A DNA stretch of 64,000 nucleotides from Mogibacterium neglectum (lineage in GTDB: Bacteria > Bacillota > Clostridia > Peptostreptococcales > Anaerovoracaceae), in contig NZ_CP128647.1 in NCBI RefSeq assembly GCF_030644205.1, positions 1,673,615 to 1,737,614 on the forward strand, written 5' to 3'. Position numbers and translations under genes: made by a program. Each line of letters opens with the position of its first letter. The stretch's first letter is position 1. This document shows, in pieces, positions 1 through 8,097 of this stretch. Below the pieces are notes generated by a model, which saw nothing but the letters and a program-made list of their open reading frames with translations, was not told the origin of the DNA and did not search any database.

Positions 1-657
1 TCGCTTTTCAGCCTTAGCAACTCTCTTCTTCTCTTCAGCGATTACTTCTTCTACTGACTTGCCAGTCTTCTTCGCTTCCTTGTAAGGATTAAATGTGGAT
101 TCTCCAGATTTCTCCTTCTCAACCTTATCGTCATCATCCTTGTTGTGCTGCTGTCTTATCGTTACAACCATGATACCACCGAACATGATCACCATCATAA
201 TCATGTTAATAGTTGTGTTCAATGTTTGGTTAAAGGTCTTAAAATTTACAACGGTATCTTTACCAAGGGTGTTTCCGTTATCATCTACGAAATTCTTTCC
301 GATTACAAGTTTGTACTCCGAGTTATTCTTGACCTTGAATTTCTTGTTAGTACTATCTCCGAGTACAAGTACAAGTCCCGAATCGTCGTTGGCAGATAGA
401 ACCTTGATTGGAATCTTTTTGCCATCCTTATCTACAATCTTAACATTCTTTTTATTATTAGCCTGTGCTGCCTTACTTGACACAGAGTGGTTAAAGTAAA
501 GTTTCACTCCCAGGTTCTCAATTGAGGTATTTTTTTGACCATCCTTAGGATATGACGACTTCAGCACAAAAGCTGTATCATCTGCTGCAAAGCACATTGT
601 TGCGCTAAGAACAATCATAAACATTGATAGAACTGCAATTAGTCCTCTTCTTTTCAT
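1..657 (-). CDS. Secreted/membrane-anchored Ig-like (Big_5-type) domain protein, 3' end cut by window
   Basis: Open frame of 219 codons with no stop before the window edge, so the C-terminus is missing. Residues 1-24 form a signal peptide (basic MKRR, hydrophobic stretch, likely cut after CFA). Residues 27-143 read like a bacterial Ig-like domain of the SbsA/Big_5 type (SSYPKDGQKNTSIENLGVKL, later FKVKNNSEYKLVIGKNFVDDNG and VVNFKTFN). Residues 151-167 are a membrane helix, followed by a charged cytoplasmic tail rich in K and E. The start has a GGAGG about 8 bases upstream, inside the end of tadA, whose stop directly abuts this ATG, so the two genes are probably co-transcribed. Function unknown; probably a surface or envelope-associated protein displayed through one helix. 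Confidence 0.8.
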   Translation of the reverse strand, partial: MKRRGLIAVLSMFMIVLSATMCFAADDTAFVLKSSYPKDGQKNTSIENLGVKLYFNHSVSSKAAQANNKKNVKIVDKDGKKIPIKVLSANDDSGLVLVLGDSTNKKFKVKNNSEYKLVIGKNFVDDNGNTLGKDTVVNFKTFNQTLNTTINMIMMVIMFGGIMVVTIRQQHNKDDDDKVEKEKSGESTFNPYKEAKKTGKSVEEVIAEEKKRVAKAEKR

Positions 658-1179
658 CTAATTTTCCTCCAATATATCAACTTTGTCTTCGAATGAATCT
701 ATATTTTTCTTGCGAAACTGAGACTTAGATATCCTAAGTTCTCTAAAGAAGCTGGTTAGCACCTCCGCACATTTATCGGCAAGTATTCCTCGTTCTACGT
801 CTATCCTGTGATTGAGCTGTGCTTCGTTCGTAATATCAAATATAGAGCCGGCTGCTCCATGCTTAGGATCCATCGTTCCTATATATAGCTTATCCAGCCT
901 CGAGAGCACCATAGCACCTGCACACATAGAACAAGGCTCTAGTGTTACATATAGTTTGCATCCGCTTAACCATTTAGTACCGAGCTTAGCTTCAGCTACG
1001 TCCATCACTAGCATCTCGGCATGAGCTGATGAAGATGCATATGCCTCTACCATATTGTGAGCTCTGGCGATAATTTCATCGTCCTTCACTACAACAGCTC
1101 CAACTGGAACCTCTCCGAGCTCTGCAGCTATATAAGCTTCTTTCAAAGCTTCTTTCATGTAGAAATTGTTATCTCGCAT
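658..1179 (-). CDS. tadA: tRNA-specific adenosine deaminase TadA
   Basis: Zinc-dependent deaminase that converts the wobble adenosine 34 of tRNA-Arg(ACG) to inosine. The 173-residue protein has the cytidine-deaminase signature: H53-A-E55 supplies a zinc ligand and the proton-shuttling glutamate, and P82-C83-S-M-C86 supplies the other two ligands. The N-terminal MKEALKEAYIAAELGEVPVG is typical of TadA. Length is about 20 residues above the compact family members because of a lysine-rich C-terminal tail (SQFRKKNIDSFEDKVDILEEN). The start has only a weak Shine-Dalgarno. The downstream Ig-like gene begins immediately after its stop. Confidence 0.93.
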   Translation of the reverse strand: MRDNNFYMKEALKEAYIAAELGEVPVGAVVVKDDEIIARAHNMVEAYASSSAHAEMLVMDVAEAKLGTKWLSGCKLYVTLEPCSMCAGAMVLSRLDKLYIGTMDPKHGAAGSIFDITNEAQLNHRIDVERGILADKCAEVLTSFFRELRISKSQFRKKNIDSFEDKVDILEEN

Positions 1180-1220
1180 ATCAGTTTACTTTATCATAGA
1201 GACATGTGTTTTTCAATAAG

Positions 1221-1252
1221 AAAACCAGCCAGACATACGTCTGGCTGGTTTT
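1221..1252. terminator. Intrinsic terminator
   Basis: Perfect 14-bp stem (AAAACCAGCCAGAC / GTCTGGCTGGTTTT) with a 4-base loop; A/T runs on both flanks make it usable in either direction. It separates the nucleoside-gate gene from tadA and would end the minus-strand transcript of the former. Confidence 0.85.
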
Positions 1253-1310
1253 CTGTGTCATGTGTTTTAAATAATCTAATACGCAATTTGTACAAATCCT
1301 GCACTGTTTT

Positions 1311-2468
1311 CTAGTGGATCAATAATATGAACATTAGATGTGCAACTATACCTGCACAAAGACCTCCGATTGTATGAGACAGGATAGCCTTTCCTGCAAG
1401 TGCTCTTGATTTAAGAGCATCCATCATTCCGATGTGCGTGCTGAGATATCCTGACCAACACATCCCCATAGCTGTAAACACTGCTATATCATTAGGTGAA
1501 ACTTTGCCCGTCTTGATGAACTCAGGTACTAGTGAAATAGCAGCTCCTACTGCTCCTAGAGATGTGATTGGGAATGAAATAGCCTCTGGTGAGTGGAATC
1601 CGAACAGTGGCTCAATTATGAAGTTTATCTTCTGTCCAAGATATGGCAATAGTTTGATGCCTTCGTATGCTGCGCCTGTATATCCGTTCTTGCCAGGTCC
1701 AAATGTAAACATCATTACGAATGTGCATACAATCAGAACTCCTGGAATGATTGCAAGTCCCATCTCAACTCCGTTCTTGCCACCTTCGAGTAGTGAATCG
1801 AGCACTCTCTGAAACATGTTTCCTTCGCGGATAAGCCTGTATTCGCCTTCTGTCTTGAGATCTTCTTCTGAGAAATGCTTTGCATATGGTTTCATAGCTT
1901 CATCGCCGTAGAACTTCTTAGTCTGCCAAAGCATAAGTCTTACACTAATAATTGACCCTATAATAGCAGCAACATTACCTAACAGTGCGGGGGCGATAAA
2001 TTGCTTGCCCTGTGCAATCATAAATGTTGTAACAATAAGTCCCATTCCGAATGAAGTTCCTAAATTACAAAGCGCTGGAACCTGATACTTACGGAAGTAC
2101 TGTGTGAAAGTCTTGTCCTTTGCAAACGAAATGATAGCTGGGTTATCAGATAAGTATGTAGCTACTGCTCCTGTGATACTTGCCCCTGGTAGTCCCCATA
2201 TCGGTTTCATAAGCGGGGCGAATATTTTATTAATAAGCGCAATTGCTCCGAATTCAGAGAGGAGTCCACTGATGGCGCCAGCGAGGACGGCCATCGCCAT
2301 GATTAGAAATACGGTTGATAGGAGCAGGTCATGTGCTGTAGCCATCATAGTTTTGAACATGTTCCCCACGCCCATCTTATGCCCTAGCCACGAGAATCCT
2401 CCGATAAATATGAACAAGAATATGAATGTTTCAAGACTGACGGCTTTTACTTTCTTCTTGCCTTCCAT
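1311..2468 (-). CDS. YjiH-family nucleoside-recognition (gate) domain membrane protein
   Basis: Polytopic membrane protein of about 385 residues with many hydrophobic segments (for example FIFLFIFIGGFSWLGHKMGV and the LSTVFLIMAMAVLAGAISGLL stretch) and features of the nucleoside-recognition/Gate family: SDNPAIISFAKD in the first half and GFHSPEAISFPITSLGAVGA in the second. Family members are thought to be nucleoside or small-molecule permeases, but the substrate is not established. The frame stays open 14 codons further upstream, but the ATG at 2466-2468 has a strong AAGGAAGG at proper spacing, so I place the start there. A terminator lies downstream, and about 670 bases without an intact gene lie upstream. 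Family call good, function tentative. Confidence 0.75.
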   Translation of the reverse strand: MEGKKKVKAVSLETFIFLFIFIGGFSWLGHKMGVGNMFKTMMATAHDLLLSTVFLIMAMAVLAGAISGLLSEFGAIALINKIFAPLMKPIWGLPGASITGAVATYLSDNPAIISFAKDKTFTQYFRKYQVPALCNLGTSFGMGLIVTTFMIAQGKQFIAPALLGNVAAIIGSIISVRLMLWQTKKFYGDEAMKPYAKHFSEEDLKTEGEYRLIREGNMFQRVLDSLLEGGKNGVEMGLAIIPGVLIVCTFVMMFTFGPGKNGYTGAAYEGIKLLPYLGQKINFIIEPLFGFHSPEAISFPITSLGAVGAAISLVPEFIKTGKVSPNDIAVFTAMGMCWSGYLSTHIGMMDALKSRALAGKAILSHTIGGLCAGIVAHLMFILLIH

Positions 2469-2930
2469 TGGTGATACCTTCCTTTCATATAGGTCTATTA
2501 TTTTAATCAAATTTGTTACAACAACTCATTACAGGAACTTGGATATATACCTGAACTTTTTTGATAATTGATTCACTATTTTGTCTCGGCTAAAGCATTT
2601 TTCTCATCTTTTTCATGCGCCGGGTGAGCCCTGTAAGATTATTTATGCTGTCGTTTCCGTTGAATTTATTATCATTTATAGGTATTTATATGTCAAATTG
2701 GCAAATTTCTAAAAAATTATATTTTGATAATTTTTTATCGTAATTTGGTGATTTGCTTTAAAATTTTCTGTTTTTTGTCGTTTTATGACAAGTTTATGCA
2801 AATTTTAGCACCATATATGTTGGTGATTAAAATTTTTTTTAGCACAATATATAGTAAGTGCACAAAGTGACAATACCGATATAATGTGGTTTAGTCACTT
2901 TACGTATTCGTATTTTTAACAAAAAGTAAA
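2469..2930. other. Long AT-rich leader/intergenic region with inverted and direct repeats
   Basis: No credible coding sequence. It holds a potential structured element at about 2585-2640 on the minus strand, where CGGCGCAT can pair with ATGC and GCCG, followed by a short GGG-CTCA-CCC hairpin. It also holds a near-identical pair of 16-base direct repeats (TTTTAGCAC[C/A]ATATAT at 2803-2818 and 2837-2852), the first overlapping a CACCA...TGGTG inverted repeat (2809-2825). I could not match any riboswitch consensus. Confidence 0.4.
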
Positions 2931-2962
2931 AAACAGGCAGATTTTTTAAAATTCTGCCTGTT
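2931..2962 (-). terminator. Intrinsic terminator downstream of the LPXTG relic
   Basis: AACAGGCAG and CTGCCTGTT arms; on the minus strand the stem is followed by a run of six T residues. It sits just downstream of the decayed cell-wall-anchor gene, as expected for that gene's original terminator. Confidence 0.75.
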
Positions 2963-3008
2963 AGCTCATAAATCAGTTTTTATTTAATCAGCTTAATAGT
3001 CAGAGCGA

Positions 3009-3098
3009 CTACTTATAGCGTTTCTTCTTAGCGAATACTGCGAGTGTACCTGATGCAATAGACATCATAGCTAAATATAGTGTAAAAAATTGACCATT
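3009..3098 (-). pseudogene. Relic of an LPXTG surface protein (C-terminal anchor tail only)
   Basis: The minus strand reads, up to a TAG stop, a sequence ending FTLYLAMMSIASGTLAVF then AKKKRYK: a hydrophobic helix and a short basic tail, exactly the architecture of the end of a sortase-anchored protein. No start, no LPXTG box and no upstream coding sequence remain, because the terminator hairpin of pip occupies 3101-3126. The fragment keeps its own downstream terminator. I infer a decayed gene whose 5' part was deleted. Confidence 0.55.
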
Positions 3099-3100
3099 AG

Positions 3101-3126
3101 AAAAGCGCAGCATCCGCTGCGCTTTT
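3101..3126. terminator. Intrinsic terminator after pip
   Basis: Stem AAAAGCGCAGC / GCTGCGCTTTT with an ATCC loop, T-rich on both sides. On the minus strand it follows the pip stop codon by about 55 bases. Confidence 0.8.
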
Positions 3127-3180
3127 TCTTTTGCAATATTTGCTACTCGCGACTTAATCAGCTAATTTCGGGGTTGCCGA

Positions 3181-4074
3181 TTACTTATCGTACTTGTTAA
3201 GCCACTCGATGAGCACTTTGCAGTAATCATCGTGTCTGTCTACGAAGCACGTGTGTCTTGAATTCTCCCAGAGAATCCACTCTGAGTTTGGAATTCCATC
3301 TGCAATAGTCTTAGCTATTAGTGGTGAGCATAGATCGGAGATTCCGCTGCATACTAGCGAAGGAATCTTAATCTCGCCTAGTCTATCAACATACTCGAAG
3401 TCCTTTAGCGAACCTGTAGGCGCGAACTCATTTGGTCCCCACCCGTATAGGTATGCCTCGCCGCCAGCCTTCTTAGGACGTGTACAGCACTCTGGTGCAT
3501 CTTTGCCAATCCAGTAGTCACAGTATCTGTGCATATACTCAGCTACCGCTTCATTATAAGCCTCTCCTGAGAACTCTCCAGTTTCAAGAGCGTGATTAAT
3601 CGCATCCTGCATGTGCTGTGGCATCATCTTAATACGTCTTAGACCTTCTTTCTCCCAGAGACTGCTTGATGGATGTCCACTGGAAATAACGAAAGACTTA
3701 ACACCCTTAGGCTTTCTTTCGATAGCATATGCAATCTGCATCATGCCGCCCCATGACTGTCCGATGATATGGCACTCGTCTAGTCCTAGGTGCTCTCTTA
3801 GCGCCTCAAGCTCATCTAGCCATGTATCCTGAGTCCATAGTTCTTTGTGACCATCTAGATACGAATTTCCGCAACCAATCTGGTCATACATGATAATCTG
3901 ACGATCGTCATCATCTGCGAGATTATCTAGAACCTCGTAGTAGTTGTGTGTTGAACCTGGTCCACCGTGCAAACAGATGAGCGGTGCCTTGCCATTTTCT
4001 TTTTTCTCACCTACAACTCTATAATAAGTTTCGTAGCCGAGAAAAGGCATGTAACCTTCTGTAACCTTTGCCAT
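3181..4074 (-). CDS. pip: Proline iminopeptidase (alpha/beta hydrolase, S33)
   Basis: Serine peptidase that releases N-terminal proline from peptides. The 297-residue protein has the S33 layout: oxyanion motif HGGPGSTHNY (36-45), DQIGCGNS (64-71), nucleophile elbow GQSWGG with S107, acid D247 in SGISDLCSP and H274 in NSRHTCF. Length fits the tricorn-factor/proline-specific peptidase family. It follows pepQ with about 30 bases between, with its own GGGAGAGG Shine-Dalgarno, so the two form an operon. With pepQ and pepP it gives a complete set for digesting proline-containing peptides. Confidence 0.9.
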   Translation of the reverse strand: MAKVTEGYMPFLGYETYYRVVGEKKENGKAPLICLHGGPGSTHNYYEVLDNLADDDDRQIIMYDQIGCGNSYLDGHKELWTQDTWLDELEALREHLGLDECHIIGQSWGGMMQIAYAIERKPKGVKSFVISSGHPSSSLWEKEGLRRIKMMPQHMQDAINHALETGEFSGEAYNEAVAEYMHRYCDYWIGKDAPECCTRPKKAGGEAYLYGWGPNEFAPTGSLKDFEYVDRLGEIKIPSLVCSGISDLCSPLIAKTIADGIPNSEWILWENSRHTCFVDRHDDYCKVLIEWLNKYDK

Positions 4075-4103
4075 TAATTAACCTCTCCCTTTAACTAATT
4101 TTT

Positions 4104-5198
4104 TTATTTCTCCGCAGGAACAACAATTGGCTCTTCCTTAGGATATCCGTTTAGTACTTCGCATCCATCTTCTGTGATGTATAGGATGTCCTCGATACGA
4201 ACACCGATTCCCTCATCATATAGATAGATCCCAGGCTCTACGGAGAAGCACTGTCCTGGCTCAATAATCTCATCATTTACAAGAGATACATCACCAACTT
4301 CATGATCCTCAAGTCCAATTGAGTGACCAGTTCTGTGTGTGAAGTATTCGCCAAAGCCCTTCTCTGTAATGTAATCTCTTGCAGCCTTATCGACATCGCT
4401 CATCTTGTTGCCAGGCTTAGCAGCAGCGATACCTCTCTTGTTGGCTTCAAGAACAACATTGTAAACTTCTCTCTGTCTGTCGTTAATCTCGCCTATAAAT
4501 ACTGTTCTAGTAGTGTCTGATGCATAATTATTCCACATACCACCGATATCAAGCACTACGGAATCTCCATACTTACCCTTACTATCATCAGTTACATGGT
4601 GTGGATCAGCTCCGCCCTTTCCGTATGCTGTAATAGGATCGAAAGATAGACCCTGAAATCCAACTTCCTTGCAAAGCTCAACGCACTTAGCATTTAGTTC
4701 TCTCTCTGTTAGGCCCTTAGCAACCCAAGGAATCAGCTTATCCATAACCTCATCGATCTTCTTAGCAGACTCTCTCATAATCTGACGCTCATGCTCGTCC
4801 TTAATCTGTCTAACCTTATCAACAATTACAGACCCGTTTACGAACTTGCTTCCAGCACCTAAATCCTGAAGCTTAAGAAGGAATCTTGCTGGCCAGTTCT
4901 TGTCAATACCGATAGTCTTATCCTTCTCAATGAACTTAGCTAGAATCCCAACAGGTTCCTCGATATCATCATAATATGTTAGCGGTACACCGAGGTCTTC
5001 TGTCTGTGGGAAGAGCTTGTTGAGAACAAGCTGTACATCCCCATTTACATTTATGTAGAGTGCTAGCATTCTCTCACCAGGAATAATCCACTTGTCGAGC
5101 ATGTAGAAGATGCTTACAGGATCAGTAATAATCATCTGTGGCATATCCTGCTCTTTCATCTTTGCAACAACTCTCTCTAGCTTAGACTTATTAAGCAT
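4104..5198 (-). CDS. pepQ: Xaa-Pro peptidase, M24B family
   Basis: Dinuclear-metal peptidase that hydrolyses X-Pro bonds in dipeptides or at peptide N-termini. The 364-residue protein has a creatinase-like N-domain (1-130) and a pita-bread domain with all five metal ligands visible: D217 (VVLDIGG), D228 (ASDTTRT), H292 (HRTGHSIG), E321 (SVEPGIY) and E336 (GVRIED). The GGAGG ahead of the ATG supports the start. First gene of a pepQ-pip operon. Whether it prefers dipeptides (PepQ) or longer peptides (short PepP) cannot be decided from sequence; the symbol is therefore provisional. Confidence 0.88.
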   Translation of the reverse strand: MLNKSKLERVVAKMKEQDMPQMIITDPVSIFYMLDKWIIPGERMLALYINVNGDVQLVLNKLFPQTEDLGVPLTYYDDIEEPVGILAKFIEKDKTIGIDKNWPARFLLKLQDLGAGSKFVNGSVIVDKVRQIKDEHERQIMRESAKKIDEVMDKLIPWVAKGLTERELNAKCVELCKEVGFQGLSFDPITAYGKGGADPHHVTDDSKGKYGDSVVLDIGGMWNNYASDTTRTVFIGEINDRQREVYNVVLEANKRGIAAAKPGNKMSDVDKAARDYITEKGFGEYFTHRTGHSIGLEDHEVGDVSLVNDEIIEPGQCFSVEPGIYLYDEGIGVRIEDILYITEDGCEVLNGYPKEEPIVVPAEK

Positions 5199-5397
5199 AA
5201 TGTTCCTCCATTTCTATTGTGCATTTATGCATGTACAAATATACATTCATTATACATCTCCGCCATGTGATTTAATATACATTTGGCAAAAATTAATCAT
5301 AATATCTGAATAATTGCCAAACCATTTCTTAATCTCCTAAAAATCATGAGTTTTTCAAATTGCTTAAGGCTTAACATGTACTCCGCCACGGAAAGCT

Positions 5398-7188
5398 TTA
5401 AATCTCTCTAGTGTACTCCTCGAGCCAAGCGCGCTCTTCGTCATTCATATATGGCGAAAGCTTTTTAAAACATTCTTTGTGATATTCGTTGAGCCATTCC
5501 TTCTCGGATTTTGTAAGCTCATCTGGTTCTATTCCATCGAGGTCAATAGGTACAAAATTCAACGTCTCGAAGTGCATGAATTGCCCATATTTATTCTTCT
5601 CTCCTTTTACGGTTAGCAAGTTGTTCTCGATACGAATTCCGAACTCTCCCTCTTCATAGATTCCAGGTTCGTCCGTTACCATCATGCCTGCTTCGAACTG
5701 ATGGTGCTCATTCTTAGAAGGAACTATGTACCAACGGAATCCGGTTGGTGGCTCATGTATGCTGCCCAGGTAACCGAAGCCGTGCCCAGTTCCGCACTGA
5801 AAATCTTTATTCAAATCCCAGATTGGCTGTCTAGCTAGCACGTCGAGTGACCAGCCATGATTTCCATATAGGAAATTTGCCGCCGAGAGGTGCTGCATGG
5901 ATTTATATACAGCTGTATAATATTTTTTCATCTCATCACTTATTGAACCAAGAATCGTAGTTCTGGTGATATCTGTAGACCCCTCTAGGTAGCCGCCACC
6001 AGTATCCGAGAGTAGCATCTGTCCACCTTTTAGTTCAACATCTGACTCTGGCGTTGGAGAGTAGTGCATCATCGCAGCGTGTGCACCAAATGCGTGTAGA
6101 GGCTCAAAGGAATCCCTGACATATCCTTTCTGCTCACTTCTTAGCTGGGTTAGTTTTTCTGAAGCGCTAAGCTCGGTAATCTTCATCTTGTCGTAGTTGT
6201 TCTTAAGCCAGTAGATGAACTTTGTGAGAGCTACACTGTCCTTTAGCTCCGCTTTTCTGACATTCTTAATCTCGGTTTCATTCTTGATAGCCTTCATAAG
6301 TATCGTAGGATTTGCCCCTTGAACGACCTTACATGGTAGATTCTTGTATAGTGCGTAGTTCATCTTCATAGGGTCAATCAGTGCTGTTGCACCAGCGTCG
6401 ACCTTCTTAGCATCTTCATATATATCATTGTATGGATGAACATTTACATTGTTCTCTTTGAGCATCTTGCGGAGATCATCATTTAACTTTTTCTCTTCAA
6501 CATATAAATCCGCACTATCCTCCCTAACAATTACATATGCTAGGACAAGAGGGAAGAAGTCAATATCGTTACCTCGCATATTGAGAAGCCATGCTACATC
6601 ATCAAGGGATGCAACCAGATGAATATTTGCTCCAGCTTTCTTCATCTCCTCGCGAACTCTATTTAGCTTGCTACCGGTGCTTTCTCCACTATACTTGTCT
6701 TCTAGGAACCATGCTGGCTCTTCGGATAGTGCCGGTCTGTCTTTCCAAATCTCCTCAACTAGGGCCTGCTCATAGTCAATTTCTACATTTCTACCAGCAA
6801 AAGCCTCCTCGTATGCCTGTCCATCGCCCATCGATAGAACTCTTCCGTCAAAAGCAACCTTTCCGCCATCTGGGACTTGCTGCGCAACCCACTCGACAGT
6901 TCCTGGTGTATCGTCAACAAACATCTTCATGAGCTCGATACCACTGCCCTCACACTCCGTGAGAACCTGAGTAAAGTATCTGCCATCAGTCCATAGACCA
7001 GCCTTATCCTTGGTAATGGCCACTGTCGCATATGACCCAGAAAAACCTGTTACGAATCTAATAGCTTTAAAATGTTCGCCTACATACTCGCTCTGATGGA
7101 AATCTGCCATCGGTATAACGTATGCGTCTATACCTCGCTCTGCCATAAGCTTTCTTAGCTGAGCAATTCTTTCTGCCGCTGCTGTCAT
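5398..7188 (-). CDS. pepP: Xaa-Pro aminopeptidase, long M24B form
   Basis: About 596 residues, the size of the three-domain aminopeptidase P subfamily: two creatinase-like N-domains (roughly 1-300) and a C-terminal metallopeptidase domain, plus a C-terminal extension ending YMNDEERAWLEEYTREI. Metal ligands are present in LLSDTGGGYLEGSTDITRT, GTGHGFGYLGSIHEPP, VTDEPGIY and GIRIENN. The start at MTAAAERIAQL is chosen because GGGAGG lies 5 bases before that ATG; the longer open frame (another 15 codons) has no such site. Cytosolic; acts with PepQ and Pip on proline peptides. Confidence 0.9.
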   Translation of the reverse strand: MTAAAERIAQLRKLMAERGIDAYVIPMADFHQSEYVGEHFKAIRFVTGFSGSYATVAITKDKAGLWTDGRYFTQVLTECEGSGIELMKMFVDDTPGTVEWVAQQVPDGGKVAFDGRVLSMGDGQAYEEAFAGRNVEIDYEQALVEEIWKDRPALSEEPAWFLEDKYSGESTGSKLNRVREEMKKAGANIHLVASLDDVAWLLNMRGNDIDFFPLVLAYVIVREDSADLYVEEKKLNDDLRKMLKENNVNVHPYNDIYEDAKKVDAGATALIDPMKMNYALYKNLPCKVVQGANPTILMKAIKNETEIKNVRKAELKDSVALTKFIYWLKNNYDKMKITELSASEKLTQLRSEQKGYVRDSFEPLHAFGAHAAMMHYSPTPESDVELKGGQMLLSDTGGGYLEGSTDITRTTILGSISDEMKKYYTAVYKSMQHLSAANFLYGNHGWSLDVLARQPIWDLNKDFQCGTGHGFGYLGSIHEPPTGFRWYIVPSKNEHHQFEAGMMVTDEPGIYEEGEFGIRIENNLLTVKGEKNKYGQFMHFETLNFVPIDLDGIEPDELTKSEKEWLNEYHKECFKKLSPYMNDEERAWLEEYTREI

Positions 7189-7300
7189 AATAGCCTCCCT
7201 AACCATAAAATGTATAAGCTTAAATAATAGCAATATTTTAACAAGCTCATTCTAGCACTCTTTTGTGCCGTTTTGGTGACGCAATAGTGGTATTGATTAT

Positions 7301-7960
7301 ATGACTCAGATGTTAGATAATTTAGTCATGGTATTAGATATTATAATAGTATTAATTTTCTTAATATGTGCACTGCGTGGCAAGTCGCAAGGGTTTCTTG
7401 AATCCCTTATCAGACTAGCTGCAATTTCTGGTGGGGTTATAATTGGCATCATGAATACAGATAGGATTAGGTCGCTTCTCTTTGCACTTCCTATCGATGA
7501 TTTTATGAAAGGTAAGCTAACAAAAAAATTCAACGGACAAGAGATGGATTTACTACAGTTCATCCCTAAAGTGTTGCGCACTAAATTCGAAACATTTGGT
7601 CTTGATGGTATTAACACCACCGTGAATAGATTTACAAATCTTTCCATCACGATTATCTCTTTCTCACTTATAGTATCTGTTGTGTGGATTATTTCTACAC
7701 ATGTGAGAAAAAGGATTATGCGTGGACGTAAGAGCAAAAACTTGCTCGGAACCGTAGATTCGAGCGTGGGACTTCTGTTCGGTTCTATCAAAGGGGCAAT
7801 CATCATATTCTTGCTCCTTGCCCTCATGTTTCCGCTCACATCATTGTTTGCACCGCAGTATATTCATACATTAAACGAACAATTAAACAACTCTTATATA
7901 GCCGGGTACCTATATGATATAAACCCATTAATCTACTTTATGCGCAGGCTATATATTTAA
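7301..7960 (+). CDS. CvpA family membrane protein
   Basis: 219 residues with about four membrane segments: 10-25 (VLDIIIVLIFLICALRG), 34-50, 110-130 (NLSITIISFSLIVSVVWII) and 160-180 (LFGSIKGAIIIFLLLALMFPL). The opening MVLDIIIVLI followed by RGKSQGFLESLIRL and the later GTVDSSVGLLFGSIKG are typical of the CvpA/colicin-V-production family, whose biochemical role is unsettled. The Shine-Dalgarno is poor, so the exact start is uncertain. Monocistronic: divergent from pepP and closed by a strong terminator before gcvT. Confidence 0.75.
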   Translation: MTQMLDNLVMVLDIIIVLIFLICALRGKSQGFLESLIRLAAISGGVIIGIMNTDRIRSLLFALPIDDFMKGKLTKKFNGQEMDLLQFIPKVLRTKFETFGLDGINTTVNRFTNLSITIISFSLIVSVVWIISTHVRKRIMRGRKSKNLLGTVDSSVGLLFGSIKGAIIIFLLLALMFPLTSLFAPQYIHTLNEQLNNSYIAGYLYDINPLIYFMRRLYI

Positions 7961-7972
7961 TATTTCTATATG

Positions 7973-8013
7973 AAAAAGCATGACACAAAATAAACTTTTG
8001 ATGTCATGCTTTT
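7973..8013 (+). terminator. Intrinsic terminator after the cvpA-like gene
   Basis: AAAAGCATGACA and TGTCATGCTTTT arms around a 16-base loop, immediately followed by a T-rich stretch; separates the CvpA gene from the gcv promoter. Confidence 0.8.
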
Positions 8014-8018
8014 GTTCA

Positions 8019-8047
8019 TTGATTGTAGTGTTTTGCTATGCTATATT
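8019..8047 (+). promoter_or_regulatory. Sigma-A-type promoter of the gcv operon
   Basis: TTGATT (8019-8024), a 17-base spacer and TATATT (8042-8047), placed about 50 bases before gcvT and just after the preceding terminator. The space between is too short for a glycine riboswitch. Confidence 0.6.
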
Positions 8048-8097
8048 TTGAGTATATTCAATGTATCTAATCAAAAACACTCAAGGAGGTAGTCTTG

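Noticed and set aside
95-499. Plus-strand open frame of 134 codons
   Set aside because: Antisense to the Ig-like membrane protein, which has signal peptide, domain and ribosome site; the plus frame has low-complexity Ser/Leu/Phe composition typical of shadows.
2585-2660. Known riboswitch in the leader of the nucleoside-gate gene
   Set aside because: Some pairing is possible, but no purine, preQ1, ZTP, THF or c-di-GMP consensus could be matched by eye.
8014-8097. Glycine riboswitch before gcvT
   Set aside because: Only about 50 bases lie between the promoter -10 and the start codon, too short for even one glycine aptamer.
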